This document shows positions 1-7,634 of a DNA stretch of 15,021 nt, piece after piece (within the stretch, counting starts at the first letter, position 1; each line of letters begins with the position of its first letter). Location of the stretch: positions 1 through 15,021 of the forward strand of contig DAOUQS010000017.1 in assembly GCA_030625465.1 (NCBI GenBank). Direction: 5' to 3'. The notes beneath the pieces are model-generated. The model made no database searches. It had not been told where the DNA came from and was given only the letters and a program-made list of their open reading frames with translations. Both the position numbers and the translations under genes were made by a program. Source of the stretch: Amylibacter sp. Its GTDB lineage: Bacteria > Pseudomonadota > Alphaproteobacteria > Rhodobacterales > Rhodobacteraceae.

Positions 1-66
1 TTTTGCCTGTCAGGGGATGTGGCAAAAGTCGAAACGCTGTTTCAAGTCCAAGTAGATTTTTTCTAA
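1..66 (+). CDS. trkA: TrkA, K+ uptake regulatory subunit (C-terminal 21 residues only)
   Basis: The window opens inside a coding region read in frame from base 1 to a TAA at 64-66. The last residues read GDVAKVETLFQVQVDFF, which matches the usual C-terminal tail of TrkA (a GDxxxVExLFQ motif followed by a hydrophobic end). TrkA is the cytoplasmic NAD(H)-binding RCK subunit that gates the TrkH potassium channel. The trkH start lies only four bases after this stop, so the two genes are almost certainly co-transcribed, and this supports the call. Only the tail is visible, so the identification rests on a short motif plus context. Confidence 0.75.
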   Translation, partial: FCLSGDVAKVETLFQVQVDFF

Positions 67-70
67 CGCT

Positions 71-1576
71 ATGAAATGGATAGAGGACTTTCCGTTTTTT
101 GTTATCTTGATGGGGTTATCTTGTTTTGCGATGTATATCCCAATGTTGCATGCGATACGACTGGAAGACTGGCTGACCGCACGGACGTTTTTTTATAATG
201 CCACTTTTTTAAGTATACTAACCGCGATTGTCGGTATTGCGACCCGCAGACAGGTAAAGGGTGCTTCCGCCAGCGCGCATTTGCTGACCATGCTGGGGGC
301 TTATGCAATCCTGCCGATCTTTTTGGCAATGCCGATGGCGCATCTGGTTAAAAGCATCACTTTTTTCCAAGCCTACTTTGAAATGCTGTCCAGCCTGACC
401 ACAACGGGGGCCAGTTTGTTTGATAACCCAAAGGCGATCTCGGAGCCGTTACACCTGTGGCGCGCATTGGTTGGCTGGCTTGGCGGGTTTATGATTTTGG
501 TCGTTGCCATGGCTATATTTGCACCGCTCAATATGGGCGGATTTGAAATCTATGCTTTGCAACGTCATCGTAAAGTTGCGGTATCACAGACGCAAAAGGC
601 AGAGGTGTCGGACCGGTTAAACCGTTTTGCCACACAGATTTTTCCTGTGTATCTGTTTCTTACGTTTGTTTTATCACTTGTGCTGATCGTCCTTGGTGAA
701 CGTGTTCTGGTTGCTGTTAGCCATTCGATGGCCATACTTTCAACCAGCGGCATTTCCCCTGTCGGCGGTCTGGCAGGCACGCAGGGCGGGTTCATCGCCG
801 AGGCGGTGATGTTCATGTTCCTGTTTTTCGCGGTTTCCCGCAATACATTCCTGTCAGGGCGCGAACAGGATAGCTGGCAAAGCTTCCGCCAAGATAAAGA
901 AATCACCCAAGCTTTGTTATTAATAACGATTATACCTTTGTTACTCTTCATCCGACACTGGTCCGGCTCTATCGAACTAAACGACCAAGCCGATAGCTTG
1001 TCAGCGATTACATCCCTTTGGGGCAGTGTTTTTAATGTCATGTCTTTCCTGACCACAACAGGTTTCGTCAGCCAGTCATGGGAAGCCTCACAAAACTGGT
1101 CAGGCTTGAATACACCGGGCTTAATCTTCATCGGATTGGCGTCCTTGGGGGGTGGGGTGGCCACAACTGCCGGCGGGATCAAGCTGTTGCGTATTTATGC
1201 GCTTTATAAACACGGGTTGCGGGAAATGGAGCGGCTGAGCCACCCAAGCTCTGTCGGCGGGGCGGGCGAGCGTGGGCGGTCTATACGGCGCGAAGGGGCT
1301 TTTGTTGCCTGGATATTCCTGATGGTCTTTGTCTTGACACTGGGTGTTATAATGCTGGCGCTGACGCTGACGGGGATTGATTTTGTTGACGCACTTGCAT
1401 TTGCAACGGCCGGACTAAGCACGACAGGGCCTTTGGTGCATATAGCGATTGAAGATGGTACAAGTTACGCAAAGCTTCCGGACTTGGCCAAAGGCATACT
1501 TTGTGTCGCAATGATTCTTGGGCGGTTGGAAACTGTCGCTGTTATTGCGCTGTTCAACCCGAATTACTGGCGTTAA
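71..1576 (+). CDS. trkH: TrkH family potassium uptake channel subunit
   Basis: This 501-residue integral membrane protein is the K+-translocating subunit of the Trk system in the inner membrane and works with cytoplasmic TrkA. Four pore-loop selectivity filters are visible, as expected for the MPM-repeat Trk/Ktr/HKT superfamily: SLTTTG around residues 108-113, LSTSG around 223-227, LTTTG around 327-331 and LSTTG around 449-453. A TAGGIK motif (about 366-371) and the C-terminal MILGRLE segment (about 481-487) are also family hallmarks. Length is typical. The ATG at 71 follows the trkA stop by four bases; no clear SD sequence is visible, so initiation may depend on coupling to trkA. The second filter is LSTSG where many TrkH proteins have STGG, a mild variation. 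Family assignment is secure; ion selectivity is inferred. Confidence 0.95.
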   Translation: MKWIEDFPFFVILMGLSCFAMYIPMLHAIRLEDWLTARTFFYNATFLSILTAIVGIATRRQVKGASASAHLLTMLGAYAILPIFLAMPMAHLVKSITFFQAYFEMLSSLTTTGASLFDNPKAISEPLHLWRALVGWLGGFMILVVAMAIFAPLNMGGFEIYALQRHRKVAVSQTQKAEVSDRLNRFATQIFPVYLFLTFVLSLVLIVLGERVLVAVSHSMAILSTSGISPVGGLAGTQGGFIAEAVMFMFLFFAVSRNTFLSGREQDSWQSFRQDKEITQALLLITIIPLLLFIRHWSGSIELNDQADSLSAITSLWGSVFNVMSFLTTTGFVSQSWEASQNWSGLNTPGLIFIGLASLGGGVATTAGGIKLLRIYALYKHGLREMERLSHPSSVGGAGERGRSIRREGAFVAWIFLMVFVLTLGVIMLALTLTGIDFVDALAFATAGLSTTGPLVHIAIEDGTSYAKLPDLAKGILCVAMILGRLETVAVIALFNPNYWR

Positions 1577-1620
1577 TAGCACATATCGATCTAAAAAGTG
1601 TTAACAATGGCGGGTTTGTG

Positions 1621-1633
1621 CTGGATAATCCAG
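1621..1633. repeat. 13-bp palindrome upstream of hfq
   Basis: CTGGATAATCCAG is a perfect 6+1+6 inverted repeat in the 132-bp trkH-hfq gap. It could be a protein-binding site or a chance palindrome. A second small stem, GCCTGT (1670-1675) with ACAGGC (1682-1687) and a six-base loop, lies nearer hfq in its presumed 5' leader. Neither has a T-tract, so neither looks like a terminator. Function is unknown. Confidence 0.3.
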
Positions 1634-1708
1634 AATTGCGCTCTAGTATCACGCGAATAATAAGAAACTGCCTGTGCAAATACAGGCCAATAACGAAAGC
1701 TGGTATAA

Positions 1709-1945
1709 ATGGCTGCCGATAAAGCAAACTTGCAGGATGCATTCCTGAATAACGTACGCAAAGAAAAGAACTCTGTAACCGTGTTCTTGATTAATGGTGT
1801 AAAATTACAAGGTGTGATCACCTGGTTTGACAACTTTTGCATCCTATTGCGCCGTGATGGCCAATCGCAACTTGTCTATAAACATGCGGTATCAACTATT
1901 ATGCCGGCCCAACCCGTCATCTTATATGATGGAGACGGAGAATAG
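1709..1945 (+). CDS. hfq: RNA-binding chaperone Hfq
   Basis: Hfq is a hexameric Sm-like protein that binds small RNAs and mRNAs in the cytoplasm and promotes their pairing. The 78-residue product contains the whole Sm fold: NLQDAFLN (proximal-face QD region, residues 7-14), [11 protein letters not shown] (Sm1, about 25-35) and the Sm2 signature [10 protein letters not shown] with the YKHA core (about 56-59). The short acidic tail ending DGDGE is typical of alphaproteobacterial Hfq, which lacks the long C-terminal extension of the enterobacterial protein. The sequence is close to Rhodobacter Hfq as I remember it. No strong SD precedes the ATG. The gene follows trkH by 132 bp and its UAG stop overlaps the probable AUA start of hflX, so hfq and hflX are probably translationally coupled. 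Confidence 0.97.
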   Translation: MAADKANLQDAFLNNVRKEKNSVTVFLINGVKLQGVITWFDNFCILLRRDGQSQLVYKHAVSTIMPAQPVILYDGDGE

Positions 1946-3213
1946 ACGCGCCCGATATTACCCGCGTCAGCGTTCTACATCCAGATATCTGGAGCCGCGA
2001 CAACCGCCGTTCAGCACAACATTCACTTGATGAAGCGGTATCGCTTGCGCATGCCTTAAGGCTTGAAGTTGCGCAGGCATTGGTTGTTCCGTTGAAAAAG
2101 CCGCAAGCGGGGCTTTTATTCGGCAAAGGCAAGCTGGAAGAATTGCAGGCGACTTTTGTTGCCGAGGATATTGGTCTGGTGATTATCGACGGGCCGGTGA
2201 CACCGATACAACAGCGTAACCTAGAAGAAAAATGGGGCGTGAAGGTCATGGATCGCACCGGATTGATTCTGGAGATTTTTGGCGATCGGGCCGCAACCCG
2301 TGAAGGCGTGTTACAGGTTGATCTGGCAGCACTTTCGTACCAGAAAACCCGCCTTGTACGCAGCTGGACACACCTTGAACGCCAACGTGGCGGGCTTAGC
2401 TTTGTTGGTGGTTCGGGTGAAAGCCAGCTGGAGTCTGACAGACGCGCCATTGATGACGCAATTGTGCGCCTTAAACGGCAATTAGCCAAAGTGGTGAAAA
2501 CCCGCACTTTGCACCGTGATGCGCGCAAGAAAGTTCCCTATCCGATTGTTGCCTTGGTCGGCTATACAAATACTGGTAAATCCACTATTTTCAATAAGAT
2601 AACGGGCGCTTCGGTGATGGCAAAAGACATGCTGTTTGCCACGCTTGACCCGACGATGCGCGCGGTAAAGCTGCCATCAGGGCGCGATATTATTCTGTCC
2701 GATACGGTGGGTTTCATCTCTGATTTGCCAACCGAACTTGTCGCGGCCTTTCGCGCAACCTTGGAAGAGGTGCTGGACGCGGATCTGATCATACATGTCC
2801 GCGACATAGCGCATCCCGAAAGCGATGAGCAGTCAAAGGATGTTCTGGAAATTCTGACGAAACTCGGCATCGAAGAAACCGCACAGCAATCTATTCTAGA
2901 GGTCTGGAACAAGGTTGATATGCTGGATTCGGAACATATCGAACAACTGGATATAGTTGCCGCGCGTAGCACTAAAATTGTAGCGACCTCTGCGTTGACA
3001 GGTAAGGGCATGGCCGATCTGTTGGATATGATCGAGGAAAACCTTGTCGAGCCTGCTGTCACCGAAGAAATCAAATTAGCGTTTTCAGAAGGCAAACGCC
3101 GGGCGTGGTTATTTTCACATAATGTTGTTGATGCTGAAGAACAGATCGATATCGGATTTAAGCTAACAGTAACATGGACGGCTAAGCAAGCGGCGCAATT
3201 CCAAAACGTTTAG
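1942..3213 (+). CDS. hflX: Ribosome-associated GTPase HflX, probable AUA start
   Basis: HflX is a GTP-binding protein that splits stalled ribosomes. From 1942 the product is about 423 residues, the family's usual length. The N-terminal HflX domain includes [20 protein letters not shown] and [10 protein letters not shown]. The G domain has GYTNTGKST (P-loop, about 207-215, K213), DTVG (about 254-257), NKVD (about 323-326) and SAL (about 350-352). Reading upstream in frame to the stop at 1927-1929 there is no ATG or GTG. The first TTG (2080) would remove about 46 conserved residues and has no SD. An ATA at 1942-1944 overlaps the hfq TAG stop (1943-1945), and TGGAG at 1930-1934 lies seven bases upstream, an ideal SD position. 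I therefore place the start there. Frameshifting from hfq or a sequencing error are alternatives. The family call is certain; the start is inferred. Confidence 0.93.
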   Translation: MDAPDITRVSVLHPDIWSRDNRRSAQHSLDEAVSLAHALRLEVAQALVVPLKKPQAGLLFGKGKLEELQATFVAEDIGLVIIDGPVTPIQQRNLEEKWGVKVMDRTGLILEIFGDRAATREGVLQVDLAALSYQKTRLVRSWTHLERQRGGLSFVGGSGESQLESDRRAIDDAIVRLKRQLAKVVKTRTLHRDARKKVPYPIVALVGYTNTGKSTIFNKITGASVMAKDMLFATLDPTMRAVKLPSGRDIILSDTVGFISDLPTELVAAFRATLEEVLDADLIIHVRDIAHPESDEQSKDVLEILTKLGIEETAQQSILEVWNKVDMLDSEHIEQLDIVAARSTKIVATSALTGKGMADLLDMIEENLVEPAVTEEIKLAFSEGKRRAWLFSHNVVDAEEQIDIGFKLTVTWTAKQAAQFQNV

Positions 3214-3233
3214 GGTCCGGCTGCCGGACCCTA
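3211..3233 (+). terminator. Hairpin terminator after hflX
   Basis: TAGGGTCCGG and CCGGACCCTA form a perfect 10-bp stem around a three-base loop (CTG), starting at the hflX stop codon itself. The following bases are TATTTAA, a weak U-tract. It most likely ends the trkA-trkH-hfq-hflX transcript or protects its 3' end. Confidence 0.75.
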
Positions 3234-3313
3234 TATTTAACACAAAACCATTAAACTTTCCAAATCAATATAACGCCATAATATTGACACATTTAAGACC
3301 TATTTAGCCTTAG

Positions 3314-3330
3314 TTGGCACAATTAAGGCG
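3314..3330 (+). promoter_or_regulatory. Possible sigma54 (-24/-12) promoter
   Basis: TTGGCAC at 3314-3320 is a perfect -24 element. A GC dinucleotide falls exactly where the -12 GC of the TGGCAC-N5-TTGC consensus should be (3328-3329), although the two bases before it are AG instead of TT. Transcription would start near 3341, about 50 bases upstream of the small GTG ORF at 3391. The -12 half is imperfect, so this is a candidate only. Confidence 0.35.
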
Positions 3331-3390
3331 TATGTGTGTCAGTTTTTTGACTTTTTGTAGCAAGCGTAGCGAGTATTTGGAGTATGTTAA

Positions 3391-3540
3391 GTGACTGATA
3401 TTTTACAAGAATTTAATCACAATCAAATAAATATAATTGATTGGCCTGAAAAGTTAGAATCAGAAAACGATATCGATTTGTTTAATCAGGTAATGGAAAT
3501 ATTTACAAAAACTGACAGCAACAAGGTTGCGTCTTTATAG
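3391..3540 (+). CDS. Small hypothetical protein, 49 codons
   Basis: A GTG-initiated ORF encodes 49 residues beginning MTDILQEFNHNQINIIDWPE and ending in KVASL. The start is supported by GGAG at 3379-3382, eight bases before the GTG, a good Shine-Dalgarno placement. The product is soluble, acidic and rich in Asn, Ile and Asp, with no membrane segment, signal peptide or motif I recognise. Base composition is clearly more AT-rich than the neighbouring conserved genes. It sits alone between the hflX terminator and the convergent acylase gene, ending ten bases from the acylase stop, and a sigma54-like motif lies about 60-75 bases upstream. The SD and intact frame favour a real small gene, but without homologues it could be chance; no function is proposed. 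Confidence 0.4.
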   Translation: MTDILQEFNHNQINIIDWPEKLESENDIDLFNQVMEIFTKTDSNKVASL

Positions 3541-3550
3541 GTGATAGCTG

Positions 3551-6019
3551 TTACTCGGGTTTTAACGGTTGCAACACCGTTATCCCGACAGCACCCCCGC
3601 GTGCCCGTTCAGGGTCAAGTGACATCGGGATATATTCACCCCTGCGCCACAGTTGCGCCAGATCATCATAATGCTTTGAAAACGGATGGCCGGATTGTCC
3701 GGTCGAGATTATGAATAATGAACTGTCGGGGTCGGAAAAGTCTATAACGGCCCGAAACCCTGCCGCATGCACATTGGTATAAGGGGCATCACCTGTCCCG
3801 CTTGTGCGGGCACGTTGTAAGGTGTTGTCGCCGCCGCCGGTATCCTGACGAATGTTTGTAAACCAGCCCAGCAGTGGAATTTTTCCCAAAACCTCATGAT
3901 CTTGATGAGCTTGGTGGGCCTGACCCCAACGCCAGCTATCAATGCGCCGGCCATATTTTTCGCTTAACTCCAGCAAGGCATCATCAAGCGACATGCGCGC
4001 GATGTCGGTGCAGCTTTCGTTGCGGGTTGAGGGGCGAATGTCGCACCATTGCGATGCACCATCTATATCACGGTATACCCGTTCGATAAAAACCGGATCG
4101 GGACGGGGGAACTTGCCAATCAACGGGCCCAGCTCGTCAGAGGCCAGCCGGTTTTGCAGATTGCGCAACCATGCGGCATAAATCAATGGCTCTGGCAGGT
4201 GTGCATCCATTTCACCATTCCAGCCAGCCAACAAATCCAGTGCGGAGTGACGCAGATGTTCAGGCGTGCCGGCGGGTGCTTTTACACCGGAAAACCACAG
4301 CTCTTTCGCGATCAGCGGCAGTAATGAGCGTGCGGTATAGGACACGGTATCATTCTGGGCGTCGATAAAGCTTTCGCGTGTGTGTACCGTGCGGTTGTTC
4401 AGCAGCTTTTCTAGGCGGTTAATACGTTGTGTATCACCCCATAAGTAGCTGACATGATTTGGAAATTCATCATCGGTAAGCTTGTTGTTGGTGTTAGCCA
4501 CAATACCACTAACGGGGTTTAGTTCATACGGGTTTTCAAGGAAGTCGAAATAGCCGTCCCACTGGTTGCGCCGCAACCAGCCTTGGGAAGGAATGCGCCC
4601 TAAACTGGCATGGTTTGGCTGCCGCTTGGGCATCTTCCCGATGGTTTGCAACGCAATTGAGTTTTTATCCGCAATTATCAGGTTCTGCGACGGGGCGGTA
4701 AACTTGCGTACGGCTTTGCGGGCCTGAAATACGGATTTTGCATGCATCAGTTCAATGGCAGCAGACATTGAAATGTCCTGGGGTTCAAGCGCGCTCCAGC
4801 GCAGTGACGTTACATGACCTTCGGGTGTTATCGACCCTAAAGCGTAATGTTTGGCGGGAATAACAGGGCCGTTATCGGTATATTGCAGCTTGATCGTGTG
4901 GCTGGTCCCGTCTTTAACATTGATTATAACGCTTTTTGTTTTGAATGGCTTATAACCTTCAGGCGTTAAATATTCATCCGGGTTTTCCGGATTAAGCTTT
5001 TCAATATAGACATCAAGATTATCCATATAGGAACTGGTGACACCCCAAGCCAGATTATGCGACCGGCCAGTCAATATTGTCGGCATGCCGGGGATCGTCG
5101 CACCAATAATTCCGACGTTTTCGAATTCCAGATGCGCAAGCATCCAGATGGACGGTGCGGTCAGGCCAAGGTGGGGGTCGGTTGCCAGCAAAGGCGCATT
5201 GGCAGCTGAACGGTCGGCTGAAACTGCCCAGGCATTTGAAGCGCCACCCATCGCGGCCGGGCGGATAGGGTCCAATGGGTGATATTGATTTTCTGCAAAT
5301 TGGGTCGGCATCTTTGATGCGGGGAACAATTGCGTGAACTCCGGCAGGCTTAAAGCACCTGTTCCCGGGGCATCGGGCATAATATCTTTTGTTAAATCGG
5401 CCCCGATTGTCAAAGAAACCTGTGCGCGCAGCACTTCATTGCGCAAATTACTGTCCAGCTGCAAAGCCATCAAACGCATGATTGCCAGACTATCGGCGGG
5501 TCTCCATGGTGCGATATATTTGGAAAACAGAAAAAATTCGGGCGCGCCGCGACCAAGGGCTTGTGCATTCACAGTGCGAAGCCAGGCGTTCACACCTTTT
5601 GCATAAGCGTTTAAGGCCTGCTTTGTCTGGTCGGTCTGAAATTGGTACGATTTTTGCGCCAGCGTATACAGATCAAGCCTGCGGATGAACTCATCTGTCG
5701 TGACGGTGGGCTCGCCAAATAGCTCTGATAGGCGGCCTTGTGCAGTGCGTCGCAGCATTGTCATTTGCCATAAACGATCCTGTGCATGGACAAATCCAAG
5801 GCCGAAATAAACATCATGATCGTTCTGGCCTAATATATGCGGGACATTATTTGTATCGCGCACAATTTCAACCGCAGCATCAATCTCTGCAATCTGGTAT
5901 GTCGCATTATAGTTGGGCAGGGACCTAACCGCAAAATAATAGGCCAGAATACCGCCTGCGACAGCCAGTAGGAACATCGCAACAAAACCGCGCATGAGCC
6001 AGCGAAACAAAAAAGTCAA
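3551..6019 (-). CDS. Penicillin acylase family Ntn hydrolase
   Basis: This 822-residue protein belongs to the penicillin/acyl-homoserine-lactone acylase family, which is made as a precursor and cleaves itself to expose an N-terminal nucleophile. An N-terminal hydrophobic segment (about 8-31) would export or anchor it in the periplasm. EIVRDTNNVPHI (about 51-62) opens the alpha-chain part, followed by GFVHAQDRLWQM. The self-cleavage site is GGA/SNAW with Ser261 as the expected beta-chain nucleophile. ANTNNK (about 508-513) should supply the oxyanion-hole Asn, and GDTQRINRLEKLL and SGQSGHPFSKHY are further family motifs. Length is normal. The TTG start is preferred because GGAG lies six bases upstream; the next in-frame Met is residue 9. 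The substrate cannot be told: beta-lactams, acyl-homoserine lactones and other N-acyl amides are all possible. It is transcribed away from rpe. Confidence 0.93.
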   Translation of the reverse strand: MTFLFRWLMRGFVAMFLLAVAGGILAYYFAVRSLPNYNATYQIAEIDAAVEIVRDTNNVPHILGQNDHDVYFGLGFVHAQDRLWQMTMLRRTAQGRLSELFGEPTVTTDEFIRRLDLYTLAQKSYQFQTDQTKQALNAYAKGVNAWLRTVNAQALGRGAPEFFLFSKYIAPWRPADSLAIMRLMALQLDSNLRNEVLRAQVSLTIGADLTKDIMPDAPGTGALSLPEFTQLFPASKMPTQFAENQYHPLDPIRPAAMGGASNAWAVSADRSAANAPLLATDPHLGLTAPSIWMLAHLEFENVGIIGATIPGMPTILTGRSHNLAWGVTSSYMDNLDVYIEKLNPENPDEYLTPEGYKPFKTKSVIINVKDGTSHTIKLQYTDNGPVIPAKHYALGSITPEGHVTSLRWSALEPQDISMSAAIELMHAKSVFQARKAVRKFTAPSQNLIIADKNSIALQTIGKMPKRQPNHASLGRIPSQGWLRRNQWDGYFDFLENPYELNPVSGIVANTNNKLTDDEFPNHVSYLWGDTQRINRLEKLLNNRTVHTRESFIDAQNDTVSYTARSLLPLIAKELWFSGVKAPAGTPEHLRHSALDLLAGWNGEMDAHLPEPLIYAAWLRNLQNRLASDELGPLIGKFPRPDPVFIERVYRDIDGASQWCDIRPSTRNESCTDIARMSLDDALLELSEKYGRRIDSWRWGQAHQAHQDHEVLGKIPLLGWFTNIRQDTGGGDNTLQRARTSGTGDAPYTNVHAAGFRAVIDFSDPDSSLFIISTGQSGHPFSKHYDDLAQLWRRGEYIPMSLDPERARGGAVGITVLQPLKPE

Positions 6020-6207
6020 AATTATCTCCGATATTAACCATCATGGCCTATCAGCCCGTGCCAAAAGGGGCAATAGAATGGCCGCTTTATAGAGTATTGC
6101 CGTGAAATATTAAGCGGTTTTATTATAGGTCATCATAAATTAGAAAATCGGCCTTCAAACATGCTGTTTTATGCAGTAATGCAATGGACAGAACCTATGA
6201 GGCTGCC
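6020..6207. other. Divergent intergenic region between acylase gene and rpe
   Basis: This gap must hold the promoters of both the acylase (-) and rpe (+). An imperfect inverted repeat, CCGCTTTATA near 6082 and TATTAAGCGG near 6108, is present (nine of ten positions pair) with about 17 bases between arms. I could not pick convincing -35/-10 hexamers for either direction. Confidence 0.35.
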
Positions 6208-6891
6208 ATGACTATCATATTCGACAAAAACCGCCCGCTGAAAATAGCACCGTCCATCCTGTCTGCGGATTTCGCCAGACTAGGTCAGGAGATTACGGAT
6301 GTTGAAGAAATGGGGGCGGACTGGATACATGTAGACCCCATGGACGGGCATTTTGTGCCGAACCTGACAATCGGGCCAAATGTGGTTGCCGCCATTCGGC
6401 CCCATGTGAAAACCGTTATGGATGTGCATTTGATGATTGCCCCTGCAGATCCCTTTCTGGAAGCATTTGCCAATGCGGGCAGCGATATTCTGACTGTTCA
6501 TGCCGAGGCGGGACCGCATCTGGATCGCAGCTTGCAAGCGATTAGGTCTTATGGGTGCAAGGCCGGTGTAGCTTTGAACATCACCACACCGCTTTCCGTG
6601 ATCGAATACTGTTTGGACAAAATCGATTTGATCTTGGTGATGACGATCAATCCCGGGTTTGGTGGACAAAAATTCACGCATTCCATTGTGGATAAGGTGG
6701 CTGCGGCACGCAAAATGATTGGTGACCGCCCGATTTGGCTAGAGGTCGACGGCGGTGTATCACCTGAAACTGCCCCTTTATGCTGGAAAGCGGGTGCCGA
6801 TGTGCATGTCGCGGGGTCAGCCGTGTTCAAGGGTGGAACGCCAAGTGATTACAAACGTAATATCGAAGCGATCCGCGCTTCTTGCAAATAA
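6208..6891 (+). CDS. rpe: Ribulose-phosphate 3-epimerase
   Basis: Rpe interconverts D-ribulose 5-phosphate and D-xylulose 5-phosphate in the pentose phosphate pathway and, where present, the Calvin cycle. The 227-residue TIM-barrel sequence opens with [17 protein letters not shown]. It has the metal/catalytic residues in [12 protein letters not shown] (His and Asp), DVHLMI (His) and EVDGGVS (Asp), and phosphate-binding loops in NPGFGGQKF and VAGSAVF. The ATG at 6208 is preferred over the in-frame ATG at 6184 because TGAGG lies five bases upstream of it and nothing resembling an SD precedes 6184. One oddity is Pro in HVDPMDGHF where most homologues have Val or Ile; the catalytic residues themselves are intact. 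The gene is divergent from the acylase gene and convergent with the SYLF gene. Confidence 0.96.
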   Translation: MTIIFDKNRPLKIAPSILSADFARLGQEITDVEEMGADWIHVDPMDGHFVPNLTIGPNVVAAIRPHVKTVMDVHLMIAPADPFLEAFANAGSDILTVHAEAGPHLDRSLQAIRSYGCKAGVALNITTPLSVIEYCLDKIDLILVMTINPGFGGQKFTHSIVDKVAAARKMIGDRPIWLEVDGGVSPETAPLCWKAGADVHVAGSAVFKGGTPSDYKRNIEAIRASCK

Positions 6892-6903
6892 AAAAGACCA
6901 AAT

Positions 6904-6932
6904 AAAAAAGGCGGAATAAAACCGCCTTTTCA
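6904..6932. terminator. Bidirectional rho-independent terminator
   Basis: AAAAGGCGG (6906-6914) pairs with CCGCCTTTT (6922-6930) around a seven-base AT-rich loop. The plus strand ends in a run of T and the minus strand in TTTTTTATT, so the hairpin can stop both rpe (+) and the convergent SYLF gene (-). Confidence 0.88.
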
Positions 6933-6952
6933 TATCATGGTTTAAAGTGTGT

Positions 6953-7507
6953 TTATCTGATTACGCGATTGTATTTCGAGCCTTCCAGCGAAATCCCGAC
7001 AAGCACACCGGATTGGTCAAACACGACACTGTAAACGCCATTCCGAACTGTATTTGTATCCATGCTCGCTGAATCTGCTTTGTCGATCAAGGTATATTCA
7101 AGATCGGCGCCAAGTGTCCAACCGGACTTGGAACGGAATTTCTGTAATGCATTTTGATCCATGAAGAACAGCACCTGTGCAACTTGTGAGACGCCGGCTT
7201 GCAGCCCCCATGAGCCCGCAACGGTATTGTAGTAATCCACAGGTGCATTGCCGACCAGCAACGAGCCTTCACCGTATGAGCCGCCGAATATAAAGCTGCC
7301 CTTGGTGATCTTGGGCATGACCAGCATGCCAGCCGCATTATCAACCAGTGATGTTGTGAACGGTACTTCTGCCTGCATTTGTCGCAATGCGGCTTCAACG
7401 CTTGAATCAATCTTGAAACGCGCATTACTTTCGGTGCCACCGGAACATGCCGATGTTAGCGATGCGCCTGCTGTTACGATAAAACCCCGCCGGGTCCAAT
7501 TAGTCAT
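6953..7507 (-). CDS. SYLF-domain (YSC84-like) exported protein
   Basis: The 184-residue product matches the lipid-binding SYLF/YSC84 family: AAGMLVMPKITKGSF (about 58-72), FGGSYGEGSLL (about 74-84), SWGLQAGVSQ (about 99-108) and a C-terminal VFDQSGVLVGISLEGSK (about 162-178). Bacterial members are exported or lipid-associated proteins of poorly known function. The N-terminus carries TRRGFIV, a twin-arginine (Tat) type signal, followed by a hydrophobic stretch and Cys21 in LTSAC. This resembles a lipobox, but Leu is at -4 instead of -3, so lipidation is uncertain. The ATG is supported by AGGAG seven bases upstream. It lies downstream of hemB on the same strand with a 127-bp gap, so it may have its own promoter; on the minus strand TTGTGG and TATAGA lie about 15 bases apart in that gap, a weak candidate. 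Confidence 0.88.
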   Translation of the reverse strand: MTNWTRRGFIVTAGASLTSACSGGTESNARFKIDSSVEAALRQMQAEVPFTTSLVDNAAGMLVMPKITKGSFIFGGSYGEGSLLVGNAPVDYYNTVAGSWGLQAGVSQVAQVLFFMDQNALQKFRSKSGWTLGADLEYTLIDKADSASMDTNTVRNGVYSVVFDQSGVLVGISLEGSKYNRVIR

Positions 7508-7634
7508 GGTATTGCTCCTGTATAAGCCTGCTCGTTACGGTCTATTGCCGAATTGCTGTTGTTTTAGTCTATATTTGGTATGCTGTCACCACAATACATA
7601 CAAGTAAGCGTGTTTTTGCTTGGTTTTTGGCGGT

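Noticed and set aside
565..1182. Long minus-strand ORF (205 codons) opposite trkH
   Set aside because: It is antisense to a clear TrkH, has no recognisable domains and a biased, low-quality composition; it is a frame shadow.
1926..2030. ATG ORF starting at 1926 in a third frame as the true hflX start
   Set aside because: It would need a frameshift to reach the HflX frame, and no slippery sequence is visible; its product is not HflX-like.
2080..2082. TTG as the hflX start
   Set aside because: It lies inside the conserved N-terminal domain, lacks an SD, and would discard about 46 conserved residues.
1917..3095. Two long minus-strand ORFs (203 and 177 codons) opposite hflX
   Set aside because: HflX on the plus strand carries all family motifs; the antisense products are Ser/Arg-rich and match nothing.
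3284..3289. TTGACA as a sigma70 -35 element in the gap after hflX
   Set aside because: No acceptable -10 hexamer lies 16-18 bases downstream.
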